A DNA stretch of 60,000 nt from Cryptomeria japonica. Lineage: Eukaryota > Streptophyta > Pinopsida > Cupressales > Cupressaceae. Below are positions 32,441-44,536 of this stretch, piece by piece (position 1 is the stretch's first letter; each line of letters opens with the position of its first letter). Below the pieces are notes generated by a model that saw nothing but the letters and a program-made list of their open reading frames with translations, was not told the DNA's origin and did not search any database. Where the stretch lies: positions 421,690,757 to 421,750,756 of the forward strand of contig NC_081415.1 in the NCBI RefSeq assembly GCF_030272615.1, written 5' to 3'. Both the position numbers and the translations under genes were made by a program.

Positions 32441-33822
32441 TGTGGTGACTATTAGGATATTAGCAACGAGAAATTCAATTTGCAAAGGACGATCATCTTG
32501 AAGCAGTGCCTCAGCTAGTTGGTCTGCAATGACTTGTCCCTTGATAGTTTTTCTGTCTACATACTCAATATCAAACTCACTTAGAATCATGATCCATTTT
32601 GCTAGTCGTCCTGTCAATGTTGCCTTGCTGAGCAAATACTTCAATGGATCGATTTTAGCTATCAACTTGATGGAGTGAGATAGTAGATAGTGTCTTATTT
32701 TTTAGAAGCAAAAACTACCACCAATCATGCTTTTTCTGTTGGGGAATAGTTGAGCTTGTATCCCACTAGTGTTCTGCTGATGTAGTAGATAGCCTGCTCT
32801 TTTCTTTCATTATCCTGTTGTACGAGCAGAACTCCTAATGATACTTTAGTGGTTGATACATAGAGTAATAACGTCTTTCCTGGAATTGGTGACATTAGAA
32901 CGGGTGGTTGCATGAGATATTCATTGATCTTGTTGAATGCGTCCTCACATTGATGGTCCCACTTGAAATGAACATTTTTATGCAATAGATGAGTAAATGG
33001 TTGACATTTATCTGCTAGTTGAGCAACAAATCTTCTGATTGATTAGAGTCTTCCTTGGAGTGATCTGAGTTGACTTATATTCTTGGGAGATGCCATTTCC
33101 ATGATTACTTTGACCTTAGCTAGATCTACTTCGATACCTCTAGCTGAAACAATGTATCCCAATAGCTTTCCTAAAGTGACACCAAAGACACATTTCTTAG
33201 GATTTAGTCATAGCTTGTATTGTTCTAACCGGTCAAAGATATTTTCCAGTATCTCTATATGTTCTTCTCTGTTGTACGATTTGGCCAAGATGTCATCCAC
33301 ATAGTCTTCCATGAATGTATGCATCATGTCATGGAATATCATTGTCATAGCTCTCTGATATGTGGCACCTGCGTTCTTTAGTCCAAAAGGCATGACGTTC
33401 TAGCAGAAAGTACCCCACAGACATGTGAAAGTTGTCTTTTCTTGATCTTAAGGTGCTATTTTAATCTGATTGTATCCAGAGAAACCATCCATGAGAGAGA
33501 ACATGGAGTGTCCAGCTGTTAAATCTACAACGATGTCAATGTTAGGCAAAGGAAAGTCATCCTTTGGACATGCATTATTAAGATCTCTAAAGTTTGTACA
33601 TACTCTGATAGTTTTATCTAGTTTTGAAACAGGAACGATGTTTGATACCCATTGAGGATATGCTATGGGTCTGATGAATCCTATATCCAGTAATTTCTTT
33701 AGTTCTGCTTTGACCAGAAGAGTGATATGTGGATGCATCTTTCTTAGTTTCTGTTTGACTGGTTTGGCTCCTGGATTGACATTTAAGTGATGCATAATAA
33801 TCTTTGGATCCAATCCTGGCAT
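32432..33822 (-). pseudogene. Tat-2 reverse transcriptase and RT-linked RNase H
   Basis: RT motifs in order: VKAELKKLLDIGFIRPI, RVCTNFRDLNNACPKDDFPL, SLMDGFSGYNQIKIAP, PFGLKNAGATYQRAM and the catalytic DYVDDILAKS. After a stop near 33208 come LNPKKCVFGV-type and RRFVAQLADKCQPF-type text. The RT-linked RNase H (32985-32432) shows LLLYVSTTKVSLGVLLVQ, where the usual first Asp is not evident, then YSPTEKA and LTGRLAKWIMILSEFDIEYV. At least six in-frame stops and a frame change near 32700 inactivate it. The weak RNase H agrees with the presence of the separate aRNH just downstream. Confidence 0.9.
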
Positions 33823-33855
33823 GTCTGCATATGACCAGGGAAAATTGATTTGTCG

Positions 33856-34886
33856 TCATTTGAATAATTCCACATATTGTTTCCTTTCTTCTTCTGACAA
33901 AGAAGTTGCTGGATGTAGGATCTTCAGTTTCTCTGTTGTCCCAATGTTAACTGTTTCTGTTGGTTCGATCAAAATTGATGACCTTTCTTGATAGTACTTA
34001 GGTAAAGTGTCAAATCTCCCATCTTCCGGTGCCTCAAGGAGGTTTTCACCGTTAGATGCATCCTTTCTTTTTACTTTTTCCTGATCTAATGTTGCCAAGA
34101 AATGGTTTTCAGCATTAGACCTGATATGTTTTCTTTATTTTCCTTTTTGCGACTAGGAGATTTGGCACCCACTTGACTGGAAGATGCGTTGCTGAAATTC
34201 CTGGTGGAAGTTGTTGCAGGTTCGATTGCATTAAGATATACAGATATGGTATGGTCATTCAGAAAGGTATCAATGGCAGTATGTCCTTCATTTTCCCAAT
34301 CAATAAGTTCGGGGTGGATTAGAGGTAGGGGGTCATCAGGTTGAGATGTTTCGAGAGTATTTAGGGTCATGATTGAGTTATCAAAGTTTTTGAAATGTAT
34401 GTCAATGTCTAGAATGATACCCTCATCAGAATGACCTCGCACAAGAAGTTCTTGATCATCCTCAATTAAGTCCAAGTCAGCCGAATGTGATTCTAATTCA
34501 GGTGAACTAGTTCCTAACGTTTTCCTTGCATACATGTGAACTACATCGACTTCTACATCTTTTTCAAAACAATTTTCTTCAGCTGATTCTTCAGAATGAT
34601 AGGAATCACATTCCCATTCATCAAAATCTGTCTCACTTGCAGCTTGCAATCTACAAATTTGTTCATATATCTTTTGATGTGTTTCTTTTTTTTGTCTTGT
34701 TAAATCTTTTTTTCTTTCATATTCAACTTCTTCTGGACTGAGATTGAGTTCTGTCAACTTTACTATCAGCTCTCCTTGATTAGTTCTAGGTTCATGCTTG
34801 TTTTGATTGAGAGTTAATGTTGCTTGGGGGGTATCATTGGTTTGTTTCTCTTGTTGATTTGAGGATTTCTTATTTTGCCATTTCAT
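33856..34886 (-). pseudogene. Tat-2 acidic linker between G-patch and RT
   Basis: Two open segments, 34886-34086 and 34098-33856, span the distance between the protease/G-patch region and RT. They are rich in Glu, Asp and Ser (TDFDEWECDSYHSEESAEEN) with Lys/Gln-rich patches (LTRQKKETHQKIYEQICRLQ). The end, LSEEERKQYVELFK, leads into the pre-RT text PWSYADMPGLDP. I recognise no domain. The frame shifts at about 34090. Confidence 0.6.
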
Positions 34887-34964
34887 ATTTGTTTGTGCTT
34901 GTTGCTTTGCAGATGTTTCTTCCCTTTGAATTGTAAGTTGTTCTTGTCTATTTTCATATTCCTC

Positions 34965-36185
34965 TTAGTGTTGGTTAGAGAATGTGTCTTCTGGTAGAGT
35001 AACTTGTCCATACCCTAAGCCTGCTTTGTCTGTAACTTGTTGAGTATGAGGTTTTATAGGTTCTTTGATACCTTCTTTTCTTTTTCCTATTGGACCTGTT
35101 CCAGTGTATCCCATTTTTTGAAGAATGTTAAATCCTTTTCCATACTTTTCAGTGGGTATTCTGACATAGTTGATCTTTGTTTTGACTTCTTCGTCTTTGT
35201 ATAGCCACTGTAGCACATCTTTGTCTTCTATTTCCTCTGATAAGGTTCCAGCACTAACAAATGCTCCATCAAATATTTGAAGATGTTTCAAAATTGGTTG
35301 TTGTTTATAATTTGATGGTTTTCCATAGGATTTGGGAGAAAGTGGTAATTGAGATATTGAATATTCTCCATTACCTCGATCTCTTAGCTACATTTGTTTT
35401 TCCATACTTGACAAAATTGAGGCAAATGATTTTTTTTTAGTTTGTGTGTTTGAAGATGATGCCTCCCTGCTATGAGGAACAATGACTTCTTGAGTTGGTT
35501 TGATATTACTACAATACTGAAATGGATTTGAATCTGTTGAGATCGAGATTTCCTGCTCATTGTAGGGAAACTTTATGCATTGATGATATGTGGATGGAAC
35601 AACTTGTATGTCATGTATCTAGGGTCTTCCCAAGAGTATGTTATATGATAAGTCCAAGTCTAGAACTTGGAATGTTGTGTCTTTCTGCAAAGGTCCCACT
35701 CTGATGGGTAATATCACAATTCCTTTAGAAGAACGTTCTTCTTCATCATATGCTTTGATGGTGATCTTTTTCCAGGGATCAACTGCATCTTCTGAATAAT
35801 TTAGAGCATGAACAAGTCTCAATGAGCAAATATTTAAACCAGCTCCACCATCTATTAGGACACATTTAACACACGTCTTGTGAATGAGGACTTCAATGTG
35901 TAAGGGAGCGTTATGGGGATGTTGCAAGGACATGTCATCTTCTTCGGTAAATGATAAGCAGTGAGGGGTTATGAGGTGTACCACCATGGTTTGAAATTGA
36001 TCTATATCAAGATCTTTGGATACTGTTGTATCGATTAATGCTCTTTCTAAAATTTCTTTGTGTGCAGGTGAAAGCTTTAAAAGTTCTAAGATGGATATTT
36101 GTGCGGGTGTTTTTTGTAATTGATCCACTAGATTGTATTGTTTGGTAGTGGATGACGTGTTAGTTGTAGGACCCGGCAAAACCAC
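34965..36185 (-). pseudogene. Tat-2 retropepsin and G-patch
   Basis: The protease shows CVLIDGGAGLNICSLR, the same DGGAG variant as Tat-1, and ends at YNILLGRP, where the next codon (Trp in Tat-1) is TAG. The frame continues in phase through CSNIKPTQEVIVPHSREA and another stop to a G-patch at 35291-34965 (KYGKGFNILQKMGYTGTG, KAGLGYGQV). A G-patch is an RNA-binding, glycine-rich motif that also follows the protease in some retroviruses. Here, as in Tat-1, it sits between protease and RT. Confidence 0.85.
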
Positions 36186-36197
36186 TTTGGCTTTTCT

Positions 36198-38017
36198 TCA
36201 TGTGATAACATGAGCAAGTTCTTGATGTTTTTTCTCTTTAACCATGATCATATTTACCACATTGTCATATGTATGAGCATAGTTTACCTTTGCTTTACCT
36301 TTACCATTCTGCTTTGTTGATGATTCACCCTTCTCATAATTAGGAAGCAGAGTTTTGAAAGCTGTGTGAGATTCGTTTGTTGTATGTCCATCCGAAGTTA
36401 TTATTCCATTATCAATCAAATCTTGGATGACATGTTTTAATCGTTGACAAGCATTTGTTTGGTGTCCTTTGTTTCGATGGAAAACACAATAATGGTTGTC
36501 ATTCCACCAAGCAGGTTTTACCTTGGGTTCAAAGTTTATTTCTTCTAGTAAAGTAATCAATTTTTTTGCGATAAGCATTTTTAATGTGGATCCAAGGGGT
36601 TCACCAATGTTTATAAATTATCCTTAAAAGAAATTTTTGATAGTTGCTTTTTGGTGATTGTTGTTTTGCTAAGCTGTTGCTGAGTGATTGGATAAATTAA
36701 AAACCGGTTGCTTTGGTTTCACATTGTTGTTATCCACTATCCCATCATTGACGACATTGCGATTTTTATTCCAAAACTTTGGCTTATCATTGTGATTGTT
36801 GTTGTTAGTGTTGTTAGGAGGGTGAACTCCTTCTTTGAATATTTTCAACTCACCTTTCTTTATCATGGGTTCCTCCATTCTTATTCCATTATCAATCATT
36901 TTTGCAAAACTTTGATTTCCTTGCATTTTTAAGTAATAACTCATTTGATCATTTAAGTTGTCAATGAATATGTCCATTTTTTCATACTCTGGCACTATAC
37001 GAGGATACTGCGAAGCTAACCATCTCCATCGTTGTAAAAATGTCATGAAAGGTTCTCCACTCTTTTGTTTGGTGTTACATAGGTCTAGCATTGTTACTTC
37101 ATGTTGTATGTTGTAAGAGTATTTTGAAACAAACTTATCCACCAATTCTGAGAATGATCTGATTCTAGGTGTAAATTTGGAGAACCATTCCATAGCTAGT
37201 CCAATTAAGCTTTTTGGAAATAATATCATCAAGTAGGTATCTTCATGTGCAAACTCCATACTCATTGTGAAAAATTCTTGTATATCATCTTGGGGGTCAG
37301 TGCTTCCATCATATTTTTCGTATCTAGGAGTTTCAAAACCTATAGGAAATGGTCTCATGTTTAGGTTTATGTCGAATGGATAAGGACAGATTTCTTGAAG
37401 TGAGTATCTTCTAACATTTCCACTTTGCATATCTTGAATTTGTGTTTGCAATGTTTGTATTTGTTGTGCAAGAGTTGTGATAGGATTATCAACATGATTT
37501 GTTCTTGCATAACCATGCTTTTTCATTCTAGGAGGATCTTGATCTCTTCTGGTATCATCTCTACCCCTTCTTGTATCCTCATTGGATTGAGCGTTATTTA
37601 GAATTTCTACTTCATCCCTTGTGGGAATGTAAGTTTTCTCATTGGTTCTGGTGTTACTAGGAATTGACATGTCATTGAGTTTGAGACCAAAAATATCCTT
37701 GTATTGTTCGTTATTAAGGGGGGGTCATTTCTCTTTTGTGTCAATTTGTTCACATCAAAATCTTGGGGAAGTGTAGCATCAGAAGTTGCTAACATTAGGA
37801 AATATTTTTCTTTTTCTCCCTCCAATAATTTTTGCATAAATTTATCAAATTGAGGATTTTTTTTGATGTCTCTGATATTTTGTTCTGTTATTTCTCCTTC
37901 AACTTGTATTTCATCTTCATGTTCCATGTTTCTATAGTCTTCAGTTATTTCAAACGTTTCTATTTCTGTTTCTGCAATCTTTTGTCTCTGAGCCCTAGTT
38001 AGAACAGGCATACACAT
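36198..38017 (-). pseudogene. Tat-2 gag
   Basis: The N-terminal 136-codon frame (38017-37607) starts MCMPVLTRAQRQKI and shifts frame near 37700. The main frame (37670-36669) holds the capsid core: EICPYPFDINLNMRPFPIGF, PRYEKYDGSTDPQDDIQEFF, LFPKSLIGLAMEWFSKF and CNTKQKSGEPFMTFLQRWRW. After a stop it continues with the same C/H knuckle as Tat-1 (YCVFHRNKGHQTNACQRL). The gag ATG is 352 bp from the copia insertion, which sits in the leader. About half of the aligned residues look identical to Tat-1, so the two belong to related families rather than recent sister copies. Confidence 0.88.
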
Positions 38018-38369
38018 GTTTTGAATGTTTTTGCGAGATTTAAATCTTGTGTAATGTGTTGCAATAAGTGATCAATTATCGAGGAAATGATCTTTTCAAG
38101 TATTTGTTTCCAAGTTTTTTGATCTTAGTTTTGGAGTGCAGATTTTGTGATTTTTTATATGACCAAGTTCAATAAAAACGATATATCCTATGATAAAGAA
38201 CGAGGTTATTCTAATCAAGCATTGTAGTTTCATGATTAAAGGATGATAGATTAGTTTATCAAAGAAAATGTGATGTTGTGCTTTAAGGTGTTTGATCTTT
38301 AAACTTGTTTGAGGCAAATACTTGAGACCTTTAGCGTGTCTAGCTCTTGAATATGTTTTGACGTAAGAT

Positions 38370-39889
38370 TGATAGTTTTGATACTTAATGTTAAGTACAG
38401 ATGCCAAGCTAATAAAATGAGAAGGGGGGGGTGAATCATACAAACTTAATCTTCCATAAAAACATTAGATTCAACCTCGGTAACATATACTTCAGTGATA
38501 TAACCAAAATTGCTAAACATGCAAACTCAAAAGCATATAAACATCATAACACTCATAATACCAGATTTAACGTGGAAACCCAAATAGGGAAAAACCACTG
38601 TGGGATTTCGAACCCACTAAGAAATATACTCTTCTAGAGTATGCTCGGTTAAAAGAAAATCCTGTTAAAGATTACAAACACATTGCTAGATGTGACCCGG
38701 TTAAGGGATTTCCCTCAGATCTATTAGGATCTTTACCTTGTTAGAGGTGACCTTGTTAAAGGATTTCAAACACTCAATCAGAATGTCACCTTGCTAGAGG
38801 GTTTTACAAATAAGACTGTTAAGTCCACTCGATTAAGATATTTTCTGTCACTTCACAAAATAACAGTAATAAAAATCTATCCACAACTTCACATCTAAAA
38901 TGCTAAAGCAGATTCTTATTTGCTCAATACAATCTAGGACTTACCTTGTCCATTTGTTGGGCTCTATACTCTGTTATTCAAACAGTTCTTCAAGCTTTTA
39001 TGCTCGGTAATCACTATGTAGCATCCCTATGCATACACTTGCCCGCATACATTGTTTATCAACAATTCCTTATTTATAAACAATTGCTTGACCACTTAAT
39101 CTCCTTGATCACATTTCCCATGATCAATCATAGCCATCAAATCTTCAAACTTGACCAGGTTCAATGTATTCTTCGATCTGAAAAATGTTTTACCCCGCCT
39201 TGGAACTTGCATACATTTCTTGGAACTTGTGCTAGGTTAATGCAGTTCAATCTACGTTGTAGATCTTCTTGCTGATTTTCCTTTGCCATAGATTCTTTAA
39301 CAAACTTCATGCACGACATACCAATCATTTAATCAGTTCCAGCTCATCGGCTTCCTTCATTAAATAATGCTTGTAATCATTTAATGCATTCTGTTACAGC
39401 TCGGTTACAACTTGGTAAATACTAAAATTCACTCGGTAGACATTTTGTCTTCATTAACCGATAGCGATAACCTTAGGGTTTATCAACTAGGTTCCTTAGG
39501 GTTTACCGACTAGGATCTTTACTCGGTAACATAGTATAGTATTAACCTTACAATCAACAACATATGTAGGATATCAAAACAATCTAAACATTATGATCTC
39601 ATCATTGTCTAACTTGGTAATAGTTGCCCATTGAATAACTTATTTCTCCCCTTATTCATCACATTCTTTCTGTGTCTTTTACCGACATCTTTATACTCAT
39701 CAAATCATACTTCTTAAGATATGGCAACATCATACTGAATTAGAAAATCAATTTCTTGACATCAATGACAAAATAATAATATTAAGACAGTAAACATCCT
39801 TAATCAGTTATATCCATAGTCATCAACAACCTACTCAATATCCTTAATGAAATGCCAACAATCTCCCTTTGTCTGTTATAATGCCAACA
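38370..39889 (-). repeat. 3' LTR of the copia element
   Basis: The plus strand reads TGATAGTTTTGATAC to ATAATGCCAACA, with TG...CA ends. It is 1,520 bp and matches 44537-46059 and 54420-55923. In element orientation a TATA-like GTTTATAAATAAG lies near 39069-39081. Over the first ~400 bp I count about 18 differences from the 5' LTR, nearly all transitions, plus a G-run length change (8 against 11). Confidence 0.95.
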
Positions 39890-39901
39890 ATCTCCCCCTT
39901 T
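39890..39901 (-). promoter_or_regulatory. Polypurine tract of the copia element
   Basis: In element orientation it reads AAAGGGGGAGAT and abuts the 3' LTR start TGTTGGCAT. A purine run in exactly this place is the plus-strand primer of LTR elements. Confidence 0.85.
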
Positions 39902-40288
39902 AGCATTGATGGTAAAACCAATTGATTTGACCTAAATGATTCGGATTTAGATTGTTGTGATTCCGAAATGCTGAAATGCTCTCCCCCTATCATCAGTATT
40001 CTCCCCCATACATTAGTCTTCTCCTCTTTCCTCATTCTTCTCCAGTCTTCTCCCCCTTTGACAACAATGCCAAAAAGTAAAGAACTAAAACATAATTGCT
40101 TCCTGTATGAAGTGAATTCCTGCTGTGATGTGGTATTTTAGTCTCGGTCAGAGCATTTTGTCTTCAATTCCTGTTCCCTGTATTGTTTCCTGCACACCTT
40201 TAGAAAACCTCCTAAAGTGTGTAAATCAGCATCAACTCCTAAAAGATATTTTGTAGAGTTATCGAATTGATGCTTTCACTGAACTCGG

Positions 40289-41871
40289 TCAGTGAGTAGA
40301 AGATAGGGGTAGGACCCCTAACTTACTTCTGAGATACTCAAAAGTGTCCCTCGGTAGTGGCTTGGTGAAGATATCTGCTATTTGTTCCTTTGTGCTAACA
40401 TATTCCAACACCACTTTCTTCTCTTGAGCTTCTTCTCTAAGATAATGATATTTGATAGAGATGTGCTTTGTCTTAGAGTGCATAACATGATTCTTTGAAA
40501 TGTTAATGGCACTAGTATTTTCACAGAATATAGTTACTGGCTCGGTAACTTTCTCATTTATACCATTCAATAGTTGTTTGATCCATGCTATATTAGTACA
40601 ATTCAATGCTACAACAACATATTCAGCTTCTACTGTTTACTGTGAAACACATCCTTGTTTCTTGCTAAGCCAACTCACTAGTCTTTCTCCTAAAAAGAAA
40701 GCTCCTCCACTTATGCTTTTTCTGTCATCAATGTTGCCTGCCCAATCAACATCAGTATAAATTTTTAAATCAAAATCATTTCCTTTCTGATATACTAAGC
40801 CATAATCCTCAGTGCCTTTCAAGTATCTGAAAATTCTTTTGATTGTTGTCATGTGTGTTTCCTTGGGATCTGCAGAGAATCTTGCAACTATACCTACTGC
40901 ATGTGCTATATCTAGCCTACTATGAACAACATATTGCAACTTTCCAATCATGGATCGGTAAAGTGTCTCATCAACAGATGTAGATTCATCATTCTTTGAT
41001 AATTTACAGTTGGTAGTCATAGGAGTACTTACTGGTTTTGAATCCTCCATTCCAAATTTCTTCAAGATTTCCTTCATGTACTTGGATTGAGTAATGAAAA
41101 TCTCATTTTTCATTTGCAGTATCTATAAACCTATAAAATACTTTATCTCACCAATTAATGACATCTCAAATTCTTTGCTCATTTCATTTCCAAAGTTCTT
41201 CCATAGAGAGTCATTTGCACAAAAGATAATATCATCAACAAATATGGCTGAGATCAGTATTCCATTTTCATCATTCTTCATGTACATATTGGTGTTTTCA
41301 CTTGTTCTTATAAAACCAATCTTGATTGAATAAGAGTGCAATCTTTCATACGATGCTCTAGGTGCTTGTTTCAAACCATATAAAGTTTTGTTCAATTTAC
41401 ATACCTGATCTTTATTTTTGTCTTCAACAAATCCTTCAGGTTGTTCAATAAAAACTTCTTCTTCTAATATACCATTCAGAAATGCAGATTTAACATCCAT
41501 TTGATATACCTTGAAATTTTTGAAAGCAGCATATGCCAACAATGTTCTTACTCCTTCAAGTCTAGCCACAGGTGCAAAGTTTCACCATAATCAATTCCCT
41601 CTTCTTGAGCATAACCTTTGCAAACTAGTCTTGCTTTATTTCGAATGACCTCACCTTTTTCATTCGGCTTGTTTCTGAAAATCCACTTTGTACCGATTAC
41701 ATTTTTGTCCTTCGATCTTGGGATTAGTGTCAATGTGTCATTCTTCTTGATTTGATCAATCTCTTCTATCATAGCATTTATCCAATATTCATTGTTAAAT
41801 TCCTCTTTCACTATTCTCGGTTCAAATTCAGATATCAGACATGTGTTCTGTCTCAGTTTGTTCCTTGTCAT
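40289..41871 (-). pseudogene. Copia reverse transcriptase and RNase H
   Basis: Text in order: NVIGTKWIFRNKPNEKGEV, LVCKGYAQEEGIDYGET, a frameshift near 41580, then VYQMDVKSAFLNGILEEEV, LNKTLYGLKQAPRA and the catalytic FVDDIIF (41221-41242). A TAG near 41123 interrupts FIGLQI-type text. RNase H and the C terminus follow: IYTDVDWAGNIDDRKSISGG (about 40770), another stop near 40636, then HVMHSKTKHISIKYHYLREE and EQIADIFTKPLP. The order after integrase is that of Ty1/copia. The YVDD-type box is FVDD here. The frame from 41569 to 40289 is continuous apart from the stops. Confidence 0.9.
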
Positions 41872-41982
41872 TACTGGATCATCCTTATCTCCTATAATCT
41901 GACTTGATGCATGATATCTTCTGACATACTTGGCTAATACAGGCTCGGTAGGCTCTGTATGATCTTCTTCATCACTCGGTAA

Positions 41983-44472
41983 CTAGATATTCTCTTCATT
42001 TTCTTCAACAGTTCTCTCGGTAAGACTTGTCGGTTGAACATAGACAAATTCATCATAATCTTCTGGTTCTTTGGAATTTCCTTCATCATTTCTTTCTGCA
42101 AATTCATCAATTTTCACATTTGCACTTTCTACTATTTTGTTAGATGATTTGATCAGACATTTAAATGCTTTGCTTCTAGAAGAATAACCTAGAAATGTTC
42201 CTTCTTCACTTTTCTGATCAAACTTGCCATTTCTATCATCCTTGTGTACATAGCATCTACTTCCAAAGATTTTAAAATAACTTACATTATGTTTCTTTTC
42301 ATACCAGATTTCATATGGTGTCTTCAAAGTTCCTTTCTTCAGTTGTACTCGGTTCAGGGTGTAAATTGTTGTGCTTATTGTTTCTCTCCAAAATGTTTGT
42401 GGTACTTTCTTTTTAATCATCAGGGTTCTAGCACAATCCACAATAGATCCATTTCTTCTCTCAGCTATTCCATTTTGTTGTGGAGTTCTCGGTGCAGAGA
42501 CTTGTCTTTTAATACCATGATCATTGCAGAATAAGTTGAACTCATCATATGTGAACTCTTCTCCTTTGTCTGATCTAAGACATTTCAGTTGTCTTCCTGT
42601 TTCATTTTCAACTCTTGCCTTGTACCATTTAAACATTTGAAAAGCTTCTGATTTTTCTTTTAAAAACATTACTAACATCATCCTTGAATAGTCATCCACA
42701 AATAATATGAAATATTTATCACCATAATAACTTTGAACTTTCATAGGACCACAAAGATCAGTGTGCACAAGATCTAAAATTCCCTTTGAAGTGTAGGACT
42801 TACTTGTAAAGCTTGATCGAGTCATCTTACCCATTTGGCATCCTTGGCACATAGCATTCTCAGGTTTTTCCAAACTCGGTAGACCTCTTACTTGGTGCTT
42901 CTTGCTTATTTTGATCAGATTATCAAAATTTACATGACAAAACCTTTTATGCCATAACCAGGTATCATATATCTTTGCATACAGACATTTGTTCCAAGTT
43001 GAGTCAAGGTGAAATGTATTACCTTTTGTTTGTGTCCTTGTAGTAGCTAACTTTCCATTCTTGTCATGAACTTTGACAATTCCTTTCTGAAATTCTATTC
43101 GGTAACCTGTGTTGTTTAGCTGTGCTACACTCAACAAATTATATTTCAAACCTTCAACCCAATAAACATCATTACATTTATCATTGTAAAGAAGTGTTAT
43201 GGATCCTTTACCTTTCACTGGACATGGTGCATCATTACCAAATCTTACATAACCTCCATCATAATCTTCTAACATAACAAACTTGTGTTTATCACCTGTC
43301 ATGTGATGTGAGCATCCACTATCTATGATCCAAGAATCATTAGTATTTATGTGAGATATTAGGGCTTTTTCTTCATACCTTTCTTCATCTGTTCCATCTT
43401 TGATAGCCACATAAACTACTTCCTCTATATCAGTTTCATCTGATTTATCATCATTGGATTCCTCATCAGCTATTAAGCATGTCTTTCTATCTATTCTTCT
43501 GAAGTCTCGGTGTCCTCTGTAATGATTATCTTTCTGTCTGTCACCTCGGTAATCTCTCTTTTCAATAGATTCTTTGTCAGGACAGTTAGAAGCCATATGT
43601 CCTATCTTATCACAATTGAAACATTTCAAAGGTAGTTTTCCTTTATACTTACCTTTGCCTCTCGGTAACCTTATGGCCAATAGTGCTTCAAACTCTTCCT
43701 GCTTTCTGATTTCCTCATACAGTTTGTGTACTTCTTTCATGTTCTTACGAAATCTTTCACTTGCTCCACTATGATCTCCTTCAGAGTACTTATACTTTCT
43801 TTCATTGTAATCATTAGATTCATCAAGATGAAAAGAACTAAATGCAGATTTAACTTTATTTACCGAAGACCCACTGTTATCAAAATTACTTAACTCAAAT
43901 GCATGTAGCTTACCAATAGTAGCATCTAAAGAAACTGGCATATTGAGTACAGACCTCAATTCATTGATTGCAGATACTCGGATTGCATAAGCTGGTAGAA
44001 GGGTTCTTAACAACTTACTTGTTATATCCTTTTCTTCAATGGTTCCAACTGCTCCTTTGATTTGATTGACAATCTCCTTTAGTCTTGTACTGTACTAGGT
44101 TATGTTCTCACCTTCATTCATCCTCATAGATTCAAGTTGCCCTCTTAAACTGTCCACTTTTGCTCTTTGAACATGTTCATCACTACCATACACAGATATG
44201 AGCTTGTCCCACATTGCCTTTGCATCATTGCAACCTTCTAGATCATTAAACTCTGAGTCGGTCAATGCAGATGTTATTTCAATCATTACTTGGATATGTT
44301 CTTGCTTTGCCTTTATCTCTTCCATTGTCAATGGATAGGTGCTCAGTGTAATGAAATCATTCTCCAGATAATATACAGCATATTCTCCAACTCCTGATAG
44401 GTGCAACTTCATCCTTTTCTGCCATGTAGAGAAACTTGACTTGTTCAGCTTCGGTGCATCCCTCTTATACAT
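41983..44472 (-). pseudogene. Copia gag, protease and integrase
   Basis: A single frame broken by one TAG (44095-44097); the 676-codon part 44013-41983 is the longest closed frame in the window. Gag begins with SFSTWQKRMKLHLSGVG and has a standard CCHC knuckle, CFNCDKIGHMASNC. The protease follows with SWIIDSGCSHHMTGD. The pre-integrase segment is LWHKRFCHVNFDNL. The integrase core shows VHTDLCGPMKV, LFVDDYSRMM, LRSDKGEEFTYDEF and QQNGIAERRNG, so all three catalytic acidic residues are present. The frame ends at TAG 41983-41985; the RT part continues in the same frame beyond it. The first ATG at 44472 lies 46 bp inside the PBS. Confidence 0.92.
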
Positions 44473-44517
44473 CTTTGGATCTTTGCCTCAAGTACCTTTA
44501 AACTTTTCTTCCGGAGT

Positions 44518-44534
44518 CCAAAGCTCTGATACCA
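44518..44534 (-). promoter_or_regulatory. Primer-binding site of the copia element (initiator Met tRNA type)
   Basis: In element orientation TGGTATCAGAGCTTTGG lies two bases inside the 5' LTR. TGGTATCAGAGC is the familiar complement of the 3' end of plant initiator methionine tRNA, used by copia elements to start minus-strand synthesis. Confidence 0.92.
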
Positions 44535-44536
44535 AT

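Noticed and set aside
38424-38431. G-runs in the copia LTRs (8, 11 and 8 G) as functional elements
   Set aside because: Their lengths vary between copies exactly as slippage or sequencing of homopolymers would cause. They are better treated as length noise.
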